From assembly GCA_020433785.1 (NCBI GenBank), contig JAGRCC010000209.1, forward strand, positions 1 through 15,713: a DNA stretch of 15,713 bases. The letters are read 5' to 3'. The position numbers and the translations under genes are program-made. Each line of letters begins with the position of its first letter. Position 1 is the stretch's first letter. The notes under the pieces are model-generated. The model worked only from the letters and a program-made list of their open reading frames with translations, did no database searches and was not told where the DNA came from. Source of the DNA: Anaerolineae bacterium (lineage in GTDB: Bacteria > Chloroflexota > Anaerolineae > 4572-78 > J111). Shown one piece after another: positions 8,238 through 14,849 of the stretch.

Positions 8238-8678
8238 TTATTTGTTTCCAAAAATGGGGAAGACCATGTGACTGTAAACCAGACAACCGACACAAATATC
8301 AAACACCGACTCAAGGGTGGCAAAGCCCATAAGCACTAACGCCACCGTTAAACTAACGCTTGGGAACAAATAAAACAGCCCGGTTGCTGCTGCTGCAAAA
8401 AGAAAACCCACTCGGGCGGCAAACAGCTTAGGCCCTTTGTCGATATGTTTATCGGGCCGATTAATAGTGGCGGCCAATTGGTGACCTATCCAGCTAAAGG
8501 GGCTGTACTTAAGCCCGGTGAACGCCCGAATGAAATAATCAATGGTAATGATTATCAAAAAGTAATTCAGGCCGGTTGCCGCAAACAGCGCAATCATCAG
8601 CGCCATCATAAAACCGGTTATCCGCACGACGTTGTTGCTAATTCGTTGGAACGATATGGGACAAATTAAAGTTTGCAT
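8238..8678 (-). CDS. DUF4395 family small membrane protein
   Basis: A 146-aa integral membrane protein of the DUF4395 family; its biochemical function is unknown. Hydrophobic segments at about residues 18-52 (two helices) and 84-128 (two helices) flank a polar loop. It carries the family-like N-terminal CPISFQRI (Cys6) and a late DICVGCLVY with a C-x2-C pair (Cys129, Cys132). The CxxC next to the membrane is consistent with a redox or thiol-related role, but that is inference. The start is the first Met in frame. The nearest purine-rich site (AAAGG, complement of 8693-8697) is about 14 nt upstream, rather far, so the ribosome site is weak. It reads in the same direction as the PLP enzyme but lies beyond that gene's terminator, so it is probably transcribed separately. 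No close neighbour explains its job. Confidence 0.8.
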   Translation of the reverse strand: MQTLICPISFQRISNNVVRITGFMMALMIALFAATGLNYFLIIITIDYFIRAFTGLKYSPFSWIGHQLAATINRPDKHIDKGPKLFAARVGFLFAAAATGLFYLFPSVSLTVALVLMGFATLESVFDICVGCLVYSHMVFPIFGNK

Positions 8679-8712
8679 CAGTGTTTATCTAACCTTTCTG
8701 TGTAATTAGTCG

Positions 8713-8765
8713 AGCGCCGCCCCCTACGCAGGCCGAACCTGCCGAAGCCGGCTTGAAGGGGCGCT
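8713..8765. repeat. Compact structured G+C-rich element in the gap upstream of the DUF4395 gene
   Basis: AGCGCC (8713-8718) plus CC (8720-8721) pairs with GG-GGCGCT (8758-8765), leaving one G bulged. Inside lie GCAGG/CCTGC (8728-8732 and 8738-8742, 5-nt loop) and the palindrome AAGCCGGCTT (8745-8754), so a three-stem fold can be drawn. It could be a leader structure of the - strand gene or a genomic repeat unit. I do not recognise a riboswitch class in it. Confidence 0.35.
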
Positions 8766-8848
8766 GTGTCATCGCCTGACCATGTTTATTGTGATGGGCT
8801 TAAGTCTACCGTTTAGCTGTGAAAAGCCTGCGAAAAAATTACGAAAGC

Positions 8849-8891
8849 AAAACAAAGCGGCCCGGTCACAATGACCGGGCCGCTTTGTTTT
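8849..8891 (-). terminator. Strong intrinsic terminator after the PLP enzyme gene
   Basis: A 20-bp perfect stem with a 3-nt loop (arms 8849-8868 and 8872-8891, G+C-rich core GCGGCCCGGTCA). Read on the - strand, the 3' arm runs into CTTTGTTTTGCTTTCG and then a run of six T. It begins 24 nt beyond the stop codon of the - strand gene at 8916, the usual place for factor-independent termination. The flanking A and T runs also make it usable from the + strand. Confidence 0.85.
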
Positions 8892-8915
8892 ACGCCGTAA
8901 CTTTTCTGTCGATAA

Positions 8916-10106
8916 CTATCCGATCGCCGCCAGCGCCTGAGCCAGATCGGCAATAATATCCGAGGCGTCCTCAAGGCCGGTGGAGAACCTAACCAGGTTG
9001 GGCTCGACGCCCGCCGCCCGGAACTGTTCATCCGTTAGTGTGCCCGCCCACATGGCCGCCACATGAGCCGCCAGCGTTTCATACCCGCCCAAACTGACCG
9101 CTTGGTTGATCAGCCGGAGCCGGCCCATAAACTGTTCGGTTTCTTGATAGCCGCCCTTAATTTGAAAACTAAGCACGCCCCCACACCCGGCCGGCATTTG
9201 CGATTGGGCCAGATCGTGCTGCGGATGGGAGGCCAACCCCGGATAGTGAACTTTTTCTACCCCCGGTTGGCCGGCCAAAAACGTGGCGACGGCCAGGGCG
9301 GTTTGATTGTGCTGCCGGACTCGCAGCGGTAGTGTCCGCAGCCCCCGTAACAACAGCCAGGCATCGAACGCGCTCAAGACCGATCCGACCAGAATGTGCG
9401 TACCCCAGACGCGTTCCACCAAAGCCTTCGATCCAGCCACCACCCCCGCCGTCAAATCGTGATGACCGCCTAAATACTTGGTGGCGCTGTGAACCACCAG
9501 ATCAACGCCGAACTCAAGCGGGCGCTGGTTAATCGGCGTGGCAAACGTGTTGTCGACCACCGTCAGCACGCCACGCGCTTTGGCGACAGCGGCCACCGCT
9601 CTAAAATCGGTTAGGTGCAGCAAGGGATTGACCGGGCTCTCCAACATCAGTAAGCGAGTATTGTCCTGAATGGCAGCGGCAAAAGCGGCCGGATCAGTTT
9701 GATCGACAAATGTGGCCGTCACTCCGAAGCGGGGCAGCAGTTCCGACAGCAGTTTAGTCGTGCCCATGTAGTGGTTCTGCTGACCCACAATGTGGTCGCC
9801 GCTGCTCACCAAGGCCAGCATCGTGGCGGTAATAGCCCCCATGCCAGACCCCGTAACCAGTGCGGCTTCCGCCCCCTCCAGACGGGCCAACGTCTCTTCG
9901 ACCCGCTGGTGGGTGGGGTTGCCGTAGCGGGTGTAGTAGCGGGGGTGGCGCGGCTCGGTGGCCATTTCCGCAAAATCGAGCGCATCGCGAGCCAAGAACG
10001 TGGTGGTCGGATGGATCGACGGCGCGATGTTAGACAGATCATCCACGCCGGCGTCGGCGTGGGTCACGATGGTTTGGAAGTTAGGCGGTTGGGCTGGGTT
10101 ATCCAT
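8916..10106 (-). CDS. Cystathionine gamma-synthase/lyase-type PLP-dependent trans-sulfuration enzyme
   Basis: A 396-aa fold-type I PLP enzyme of the Cys/Met metabolism family, which handles homoserine esters, cystathionine or related sulfur amino acids. Visible: YTRYGNPT (Tyr61 region, phosphate contact from the neighbouring subunit), TGSGMGAI (PLP phosphate loop), VVDNTFATP (Asp185, pyridine-N contact), SATKYLGGH (Lys210, Schiff-base lysine), SLGGYETL and a C-terminal VRFSTGLEDASDIIADL. The length fits the family. The segment QNHYMGTTKLL lacks the Cys that marks methionine gamma-lyases, so synthase or cystathionine lyase is more likely; substrate cannot be settled. I chose the ATG at 10104-10106 because AAAGGA lies 7 nt upstream. 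A longer frame to 10178 only adds 24 unconserved residues overlapping the phosphoesterase gene. It is probably co-transcribed with that gene (56-nt gap). Confidence 0.93.
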   Translation of the reverse strand: MDNPAQPPNFQTIVTHADAGVDDLSNIAPSIHPTTTFLARDALDFAEMATEPRHPRYYTRYGNPTHQRVEETLARLEGAEAALVTGSGMGAITATMLALVSSGDHIVGQQNHYMGTTKLLSELLPRFGVTATFVDQTDPAAFAAAIQDNTRLLMLESPVNPLLHLTDFRAVAAVAKARGVLTVVDNTFATPINQRPLEFGVDLVVHSATKYLGGHHDLTAGVVAGSKALVERVWGTHILVGSVLSAFDAWLLLRGLRTLPLRVRQHNQTALAVATFLAGQPGVEKVHYPGLASHPQHDLAQSQMPAGCGGVLSFQIKGGYQETEQFMGRLRLINQAVSLGGYETLAAHVAAMWAGTLTDEQFRAAGVEPNLVRFSTGLEDASDIIADLAQALAAIG

Positions 10107-10113
10107 AATTGAA

Positions 10114-10119
10114 TCCTTT
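10114..10119 (-). promoter_or_regulatory. Ribosome binding site that fixes the PLP enzyme start
   Basis: The complement of 10114-10119 reads AAAGGA, 7 nt before the ATG at 10104-10106. The alternative upstream ATG at 10178 has no such site and would overlap the end of the phosphoesterase gene. Confidence 0.7.
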
Positions 10120-10162
10120 AAAATTGTTTGTGGGTTGGGGTACAGGTTGATTAACCGTGACC

Positions 10163-10765
10163 TCAGGCCATCTCCCAAATGATGCCTGTCGTACCGGCAT
10201 TAACAACCACCGAGTTGCCAATCTTGGCCTGCTGGCCGGCGCTCTCATGAATATGCCCGCAGACCACCAATTCCGGCTGCTGCTGCTCGATCACCTCCCG
10301 GATGGCCACACTGCCCAGATTGACGCCGCGCGAGGACAGATCAACCACCCCTTTGGGCGGCGAGTGAGTGACCAGCACGCCGACCGCCGGACAATCGGCC
10401 AAAAGTCGGCGCGCCTCATCCTCGCTAAAGTCGTAACTCCACGAGCCAAAGGGCGTAACCGGGATACCCCCGCCGATCCCAAAGAATGGGACGCCCTCGA
10501 TTTCGACGCCGGTTCCGTGCAGAACATGCGCGCTGGGCCAAGCTCGACAGGCAGCCGCCAACTCCGCCGTGGACTCGGCGTTGCCGGGCACCAATACCGC
10601 CGGTTTATCGATAGCTGTCAGCATACCGATGGCCGTATCAATCCCCCGCCGCAGATTCCCAAAATCGCCCGCCCCGATCACGATATCGACTGACCGCGCC
10701 AGCGTTACCAGATGTTGGGCCGCCGCCTCATTGGCATGTAAATCGCTAAACAAAAGTAATTTCAT
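10163..10765 (-). CDS. Calcineurin-like metallophosphoesterase (YfcE/Icc-like)
   Basis: A 200-aa cytosolic di-metal phosphoesterase. The family motifs appear in order: SDLHAN (Asp8, His10), GAGDFGN (Asp34), PGNAES (Asn62), THSPP (His134), CGHIHES (His171, His173) and VVNAGTTG. These are the ligands for two metal ions in the calcineurin-like fold. The usual GNH/GNCD-like block reads GN-Ala-Glu, so the residue that often helps the leaving group is not His. That is seen in short Icc-like members and does not argue against activity. Substrate is unknown: small phosphodiesters or nucleotide-type substrates are typical for the group. The start ATG is preceded by GAGAGAGG close by (short spacing). 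It sits between the STAS gene (86 nt) and the PLP enzyme (56 nt), all on the - strand, so one transcript is likely. Its link to sulfur amino-acid metabolism is not evident. Confidence 0.9.
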   Translation of the reverse strand: MKLLLFSDLHANEAAAQHLVTLARSVDIVIGAGDFGNLRRGIDTAIGMLTAIDKPAVLVPGNAESTAELAAACRAWPSAHVLHGTGVEIEGVPFFGIGGGIPVTPFGSWSYDFSEDEARRLLADCPAVGVLVTHSPPKGVVDLSSRGVNLGSVAIREVIEQQQPELVVCGHIHESAGQQAKIGNSVVVNAGTTGIIWEMA

Positions 10766-10851
10766 GGCCTCTCTCTCAATAACTTACCTGAATTATAAAT
10801 CTCCGCTCGAAGCGAGCCAGCCGATCACGCTTGTTAGGCTTCCGCATCAAG

Positions 10852-11235
10852 CTAATCATTAACATCAAATTGGCGCAGCTTCTCTCTAGCGCCCAGCCAG
10901 CGCCAGGCCGGTTGGATCTCATCGTCGCCAAAGTATTTGATCTCCGCGTCAAAGAATATTTCCGATAGCTTCGCCGCCCATTTTTGCCAGCGATTGTGAC
11001 CAACAATCGCTATCTTCTCAAAATCATGGCGATGCTTAGCATCAAACTTAAATTCTTCCAACAGAGCACCCGGTTCAATCCCATCGAACTCTTCGAACTC
11101 GATAAACAGTTTGAGCTTATCAACTTTGTCGATGCGCTCCTCGATCAGCGGGATAAGCTTTTGGTAATCCTTCTTGGTTAACATCGAGTCGATCTTAACC
11201 CCAATCAAATTACCGCCGTTATCATAAATCTTCAT
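10852..11235 (-). CDS. SpoIIAA-like STAS-domain protein
   Basis: A 127-aa single-domain protein matching the SpoIIAA-like (DUF3478-type) STAS family. Seen: LTKKDYQKLIPLIEERID, the beta strand LKLFIEFEEFDGIEPGALLEEFKFD, KIAIVGHNRWQKW, the strand EIKYFGDDEI and the closing AWRWLGA. The canonical anti-sigma-antagonist phospho-Ser motif is not apparent, so this is not a true SpoIIAA partner-switch protein by sequence; the family role is unknown and may be regulatory or lipid/hydrophobe binding. It is cytosolic with no signal peptide. AAAGGA lies about 9 nt upstream of the ATG at 11233-11235. A good promoter (11286-11314) precedes it, which makes it the first gene of the presumed - strand transcript with the phosphoesterase and PLP enzyme. 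Confidence 0.85.
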   Translation of the reverse strand: MKIYDNGGNLIGVKIDSMLTKKDYQKLIPLIEERIDKVDKLKLFIEFEEFDGIEPGALLEEFKFDAKHRHDFEKIAIVGHNRWQKWAAKLSEIFFDAEIKYFGDDEIQPAWRWLGAREKLRQFDVND

Positions 11236-11285
11236 AATGATTCATCCTTTCTATGAGTTTATACGTTGCCCTCCCTCTATTAATT

Positions 11286-11314
11286 ATTATAGGTCTATCC
11301 AGGTCTCGTGCCAA
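11286..11314 (-). promoter_or_regulatory. Sigma70-type promoter for the STAS gene
   Basis: Read on the - strand: TTGGCA (complement of 11309-11314), exactly 17 nt, then TATAAT (complement of 11286-11291), a perfect -10. Transcription should start near 11279, about 45 nt upstream of the ATG at 11235. Of the promoters I could find in the window this is the best match to consensus. Confidence 0.7.
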
Positions 11315-11347
11315 TATCAATCCGAGTGGTTTCCTGCTGCCGACAGG

Positions 11348-11367
11348 CTAGTTCGCTCTAGTTCGAT
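11348..11367. repeat. Tandem 10-mer upstream of the STAS promoter
   Basis: CTAGTTCGCT is followed at once by CTAGTTCGAT: two copies of CTAGTTCG spaced exactly 10 bp (11348-11355 and 11358-11365), one helical turn apart. They lie about 70-90 bp upstream of the predicted STAS transcription start, where an activator could bind. The repeat is seen; binding is inferred. Confidence 0.4.
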
Positions 11368-11560
11368 GAGGCCGCGCGGCTGAACGCGGGCCTAGCTCAA
11401 CCGGGGTATAGCATCCCATAGCCCGCCTGGGTCAAAAATTACCTCAATCGAGCGTATCAAAATAGCCGCAGTTGAATTACAATTAAGGCACCGCAGCGCC
11501 CTCAGGAGCCGCTAGTACGCCTACCCTGCGGGCCGATAATAAAGAACAAAAGGATCTACA

Positions 11561-13567
11561 ATGACACAAACAGCCCCCTCCACAATTCTGGTCACCGGCG
11601 TAACCGGCTATATTGGCGGCCAGCTCGTGCCTCGATTGCTTGATGAAGGCTATACCGTGCGAGCGATGACTCGCGGTGGTCGGGATCGATTGGCCGGCCG
11701 GCGTTGGGTCGACCGCATCGAGGTTGTCAAAGCCGACGTGCTGGAGCCGGACACGCTGCCGGCCGCGCTGGAAGATGTGCAGGCCGCCTATTACCTCATC
11801 CACAGCATGGAAGGAGGCGATGAATTTGCCCGGCAAGATCTGGAAGCCGCCTGCCACTTTGCCCGGGCTGCCGCCCAGGCCGGCGTTCAGCAGATTATTT
11901 ACCTGAGCGGATTGGGCGATCCCGACGATGACCTATCAGAGCATCTCCGCTCGCGACAAGAGACAGGGCGCCAACTGCGTCAGAGTGGCCCCGTGCCGGT
12001 AACCGAGTTTCGGGCGGCGGCGGTCATCGGCTCGGGCAGCTTGTCATTTGAAATCCTGCGCTATCTCACCGAACGGATACCCTTTATGATTTGTCCCAAA
12101 TGGGTCGAGACCTGCTTGCAGCCCATTGCCGTGGCCGACGTATTGGATTACTTGGTGGCAGCATTGGTGACACCGCAAAGCAAAAATGAGATCATCGAAA
12201 TCGGCGGCAGCGACGTCATGAGCTATCGCGATATGATGCAAAAGTACGCTGACTTCCGCCATCTAAAGCGGCTGATGATCCCGGTGCCGTTCTTCACTCC
12301 CCGGCTGTCATCGTACTGGGTCCACATTGTTACACCGGTTCCGGCCAGCATTGCCCAGCCGCTGATCGATGGGCTGCGCAATGAAGTGATTGTCCGCGAC
12401 TCCAAAGCCCGAGACATCTTCCCTCAAATCCAACCCACCGATTTCATGACGGCCCTGGCCGTTGCCCTCAAACGGGTGGAGTCCGGCCATGTGGACAGCG
12501 TTTGGGGCGATGCCTTGGTCAACATGGCTGACCCCGATCCGGCCGTTGACGTGTTACTGACCGAGGAGCAGGGCATGATGATCGAACGGCGGGAGCAGTT
12601 GGTCGATGCCTCACCGGAGCAGGTTTACACCGCCTTCACCCACATTGGTGGGGAAAAAGGCTGGTTTCGCTATCATATTCTGTGGCAGCTGCGCGGCCTG
12701 TTCGACCGTATCATCGGCGGTGTTGGGATGCGGAGCCGCTATTTATATTCCAACCGCGATCTCATCCAGGGCCAACTGCTCGATTTCTGGCGTGTGGAGA
12801 AGCTGGTTCCCCCCCAAGTGATGCGCCTGCGGGCTGAAATGAAGCTGCCGGGTCGGGGCTGGCTGCAATTTGAAACCGAGCCGGCCGGCGCCGGCCGCAC
12901 CAAACTAACTCAAACCGCCTTTTATGCACCACGCGGTTTGTGGGGTACACTCTACTGGTATATCCTGGTCCCATTCCATGGTTTAATATTTGGTAATATG
13001 AGCCGAGAGATCGCCCAACGAGCCGAAGCACTGGCTCAAGGAAAGGAGTTAGACACCGTGCTCACCGAACGCAAAGCCCTCACCCGAAAAAATCTCTACG
13101 CCCTGCCGCTGGCCCTGGGGTTGCCCCTGGCCGTCGGCGTAGCCGGCGCGCTCGCGACCAGCCGCTCCCTGGATAACTGGTACCGCCATCTGAAAAAGCC
13201 GGCCTGGAACCCACCCAATGCCATTTTTGGTCCGGTCTGGACAACGCTCTATCTGATGATGGGCCTGGCCTCCTGGTTGATCTGGACCCGCCGCGACCAA
13301 GATCAGGCCGCGGCCGATAACGCCCTGACCTGGTACGGCCTTCAACTGGGGCTAAACGCCCTCTGGTCGCCGCTCTTCTTTGGTCTGCGCCGCCCCGATC
13401 TAGCCCTGTTTGATATCGCCGCCTTGTGGAGTGCCCTCCTGGCGACCTTACTCAAATTCAGCCAAGTCCGGCAAGCCGCCGCCCTGCTGTTGGTGCCTTA
13501 TTTCCTGTGGGTCAGCTTCGCCACTGCCCTTAACGCCGCCATCTGGTGGCTAAACCGAAAAAAATAA
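11561..13567 (+). CDS. Fusion: atypical SDR (NmrA/YbjT-like) + DUF2867 + TspO/MBR domain
   Basis: A 668-aa three-part protein. Residues 1-300 form a Rossmann SDR with TGVTGYIGG (NAD(P) loop), YLIHSMEG and YLSGLG; the classical Tyr-x3-Lys active site is not apparent, so it may bind nucleotide more than catalyse. Residues about 335-492 match DUF2867, an SRPBCC-like ligand-binding fold (DASPEQVYTAF, GGVGMRSR, DFWRVEKL, AEMKLPGRGWLQF, YWYILVPFHGLIF). Residues about 510-668 are a complete TspO/translocator domain with five helices and hallmark WY-LKKPAWNPP, FGPVWTTLY, LNALWSPLFF and PYFLWVSFATALNAAIWW. TspO proteins bind porphyrins/heme-type ligands in membranes, so the N-terminal parts should be tethered on the cytosolic face. 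The reading frame is continuous with no sign of frameshift. AAAGGA 6 nt upstream supports the start. It converges on the patatin gene. Domain calls are secure, joint function is not. Confidence 0.9.
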   Translation: MTQTAPSTILVTGVTGYIGGQLVPRLLDEGYTVRAMTRGGRDRLAGRRWVDRIEVVKADVLEPDTLPAALEDVQAAYYLIHSMEGGDEFARQDLEAACHFARAAAQAGVQQIIYLSGLGDPDDDLSEHLRSRQETGRQLRQSGPVPVTEFRAAAVIGSGSLSFEILRYLTERIPFMICPKWVETCLQPIAVADVLDYLVAALVTPQSKNEIIEIGGSDVMSYRDMMQKYADFRHLKRLMIPVPFFTPRLSSYWVHIVTPVPASIAQPLIDGLRNEVIVRDSKARDIFPQIQPTDFMTALAVALKRVESGHVDSVWGDALVNMADPDPAVDVLLTEEQGMMIERREQLVDASPEQVYTAFTHIGGEKGWFRYHILWQLRGLFDRIIGGVGMRSRYLYSNRDLIQGQLLDFWRVEKLVPPQVMRLRAEMKLPGRGWLQFETEPAGAGRTKLTQTAFYAPRGLWGTLYWYILVPFHGLIFGNMSREIAQRAEALAQGKELDTVLTERKALTRKNLYALPLALGLPLAVGVAGALATSRSLDNWYRHLKKPAWNPPNAIFGPVWTTLYLMMGLASWLIWTRRDQDQAAADNALTWYGLQLGLNALWSPLFFGLRRPDLALFDIAALWSALLATLLKFSQVRQAAALLLVPYFLWVSFATALNAAIWWLNRKK

Positions 13568-13592
13568 GGATTGAGGAATAATTTCCGCTGAC

Positions 13593-13702
13593 TTACGCCG
13601 TTGGCCTGTTTAGCCCCCCTCTAACTCCCCCACAGGGGGGAGGACCAGGCAAGTCCATCCCTATGGGAGGGATTTAGGGAGGGCTAATCTCCAACGGCGT
13701 AA
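13593..13702. mobile_element. MITE/REP-like palindromic element between convergent genes
   Basis: Perfect 12-nt terminal inverted repeats, TTACGCCGTTGG (13593-13604) and CCAACGGCGTAA (13691-13702), bound a 110-bp unit. Inside, TTAGCCC (13610-13616) pairs with GGGCTAA (13681-13687), followed by imperfect CCCCTCTAA versus TTTAGGGAGGG arms. CTCCCCC/GGGGGAG and TCCC/GGGA make small internal hairpins. It carries no gene, ends 3 nt before the - strand patatin stop and begins 25 nt after the + strand stop, so it may also act as a two-way terminator. No clear target-site duplication was seen. A non-autonomous transposable or REP-type repeat is the best reading. Confidence 0.6.
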
Positions 13703-13705
13703 CGT

Positions 13706-14737
13706 CTATCTCAATCCAGTCAGAAAAATCTCCGCCTGCCTCTCTCCCTCCGCCATCAACGTTTCGATAAACGAGCGGCTGCGATCCAGCTTCGAGGCAT
13801 AATCTAACGAGTCACTCAGCTCCTGGCTCATCGCCAGAGTGCGGACGGTGACGGTTTTGTACTTTTCCGGCGGCAAATACCCCTGCGCGATCCACTCATT
13901 GACATCGTCGATAAACTTCGTCTCCTGCCCCAGCGACAGATTGGCCGCCAGCTCATTATCGCGGTCCTGGATATCGGCCACGCTCTTTGGCTCGTCTTTC
14001 CGGGCGGTCGGATTGAGCTGGATTACCCAGATCTCGTCCGGCTTGTCCTCCGCCGTTTCCGGGTCGGCCAGGAAATTGCGGACGGGCGGGTTTTGCGAGT
14101 AGACGCCATCCCAAAACAGATCGTCGCCGATGCGCACGGCCCGTGTACCAAAGCCTGGAATGGCCCCTGACGCCCGCACCGCATCGGCCGTGATGTTGTC
14201 ATTCGGTGAGGTTTCTTTCGAGCTAAACGCCTTGAAGTCACCCGACAAAACATTGACCGCCCCGACGAGCAGCCATGGCCGGTTGACCGGCTGCGATGTG
14301 CTCACGGTGTCGAAATTAATATGCTTATTCAGCAGCGCCGAATAATCGACAAACTCCTCCCGCGCCCCCGCCAGCCGCAACTGGATCAGCAGCGCCGGGA
14401 AAAAGGGCGCGTACGGACTGAATCGAACATCGGCGGCCACCCACTGGCCTTGCACCCGCAGCGAGCCGACCAGCCAGGCGTTGAACGCCCGCTCGGTTGG
14501 CGTGACGGCCGCGAAATCGGCCCAGACAGCGTCCAATACGCGGATGGCCTCAGCCGGCCCGCTGGTCAGCAGCCCGTACCAGCTGGCTACAGCGCATAGC
14601 GCCCCGGCCGATGTGCCGCTTAACCCCATAATTTCATACGGCCCTTCATCCAGCCGTTCAAAGATTTTCTTCAGCGCCCCGGCCGTAAAAGCCGCGTGCA
14701 GCGCCCCGCCCTGACAGGCAATCGCGATTTGAGTCAT
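13706..14737 (-). CDS. Patatin-like phospholipase family protein
   Basis: A 343-aa Ser-Asp dyad lipid acyl hydrolase. Seen: an N-terminal glycine-rich oxyanion segment (ACQGGALHAAF, 8-18), the nucleophile elbow GLSGTSAGA (Ser43), a middle helical region and the catalytic Asp in FWDGVYSQNPP (Asp210). The usual DGG reads DGV, a form compatible with the family. A late segment with NPTARKDEPKS and a charged C-terminus follow. No signal peptide or membrane helix is evident, so it is cytosolic or peripheral; the substrate is presumably phospholipid or another acyl ester. The ribosome site AGGAGG lies about 6 nt before the ATG at 14735-14737, a strong match. Its stop lies just beside the repeat element at 13593-13702. 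A weak promoter candidate is at 14759-14787. Confidence 0.92.
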   Translation of the reverse strand: MTQIAIACQGGALHAAFTAGALKKIFERLDEGPYEIMGLSGTSAGALCAVASWYGLLTSGPAEAIRVLDAVWADFAAVTPTERAFNAWLVGSLRVQGQWVAADVRFSPYAPFFPALLIQLRLAGAREEFVDYSALLNKHINFDTVSTSQPVNRPWLLVGAVNVLSGDFKAFSSKETSPNDNITADAVRASGAIPGFGTRAVRIGDDLFWDGVYSQNPPVRNFLADPETAEDKPDEIWVIQLNPTARKDEPKSVADIQDRDNELAANLSLGQETKFIDDVNEWIAQGYLPPEKYKTVTVRTLAMSQELSDSLDYASKLDRSRSFIETLMAEGERQAEIFLTGLR

Positions 14738-14758
14738 GATTCCCTCCTCTCGATACGT

Positions 14759-14787
14759 AAACTAAATTCCCTCTATTGTATTGCCAA
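14759..14787 (-). promoter_or_regulatory. Weak promoter candidate for the patatin gene
   Basis: On the - strand TTGGCA (complement of 14782-14787), 17 nt, then TAGTTT (complement of 14759-14764, 3 of 6 consensus). An overlapping alternative -10, TACAAT (complement of 14775-14780), has no good -35. The first option would give a leader of only about 15 nt. Either is possible. Confidence 0.3.
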
Positions 14788-14849
14788 CTAACATTTCTGG
14801 CTAAACACCTGGTCGATCGTGGCCCCTTTCGGTAGTGCGGAGAGACGGT

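Larger units (their letters stand above)
11236..11560. other. 325-nt gap between divergent genes
   Basis: This gap serves the - strand STAS gene on the left and the + strand SDR-TspO gene on the right. It holds the STAS promoter (11286-11314), a tandem 10-mer (11348-11367), and a G+C-rich hairpin AGGCCGCG/CGC-GGCCT (11369-11376 and 11385-11393, one G bulged). A TACAAT -10 candidate at 11478-11483 has only a poor -35 (GTATCA, 18-nt spacer) for the + strand gene. The ribosome site AAAGGA (11549-11554) sits 6 nt before the ATG at 11561. No open reading frame with coding character was seen here. Confidence 0.6.

Noticed and set aside
8144..8332. Small + strand frame after the kinase cluster
   Set aside because: It overlaps the kinase end and the inverted repeat, runs antisense into the DUF4395 gene, has no ribosome site and no protein-like character.
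9699..10112. + strand frame of 137 codons opposite the PLP enzyme
   Set aside because: Low-complexity His/Arg/Gly-rich translation antisense to a gene with clear catalytic motifs; a shadow frame.
10104..10178. Longer N-terminus for the PLP enzyme, starting at the ATG at 10178
   Set aside because: It would add 24 unconserved residues, overlap the end of the phosphoesterase gene, and ignore the AAAGGA site placed 7 nt before the ATG at 10106.
10157..10693. + strand frame of 178 codons opposite the phosphoesterase
   Set aside because: Antisense to a gene whose metal-binding motifs are all present; no recognisable domain.
10805..10817. Small hairpin GCTCG-AAG-CGAGC after the STAS gene as a terminator
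   Set aside because: Only 5 bp and no U-tract on the - strand side; too weak to claim.
11390..11440. tRNA or small stable RNA gene in the divergent gap
   Set aside because: No acceptor stem, T-loop consensus or CCA-like end could be laid out; only short imperfect pairings.
13620..13680. Clustered C-runs and G-runs considered as a CRISPR or G-quadruplex
   Set aside because: No repeat-spacer periodicity, and the runs are arms of nested inverted repeats inside one palindromic unit.
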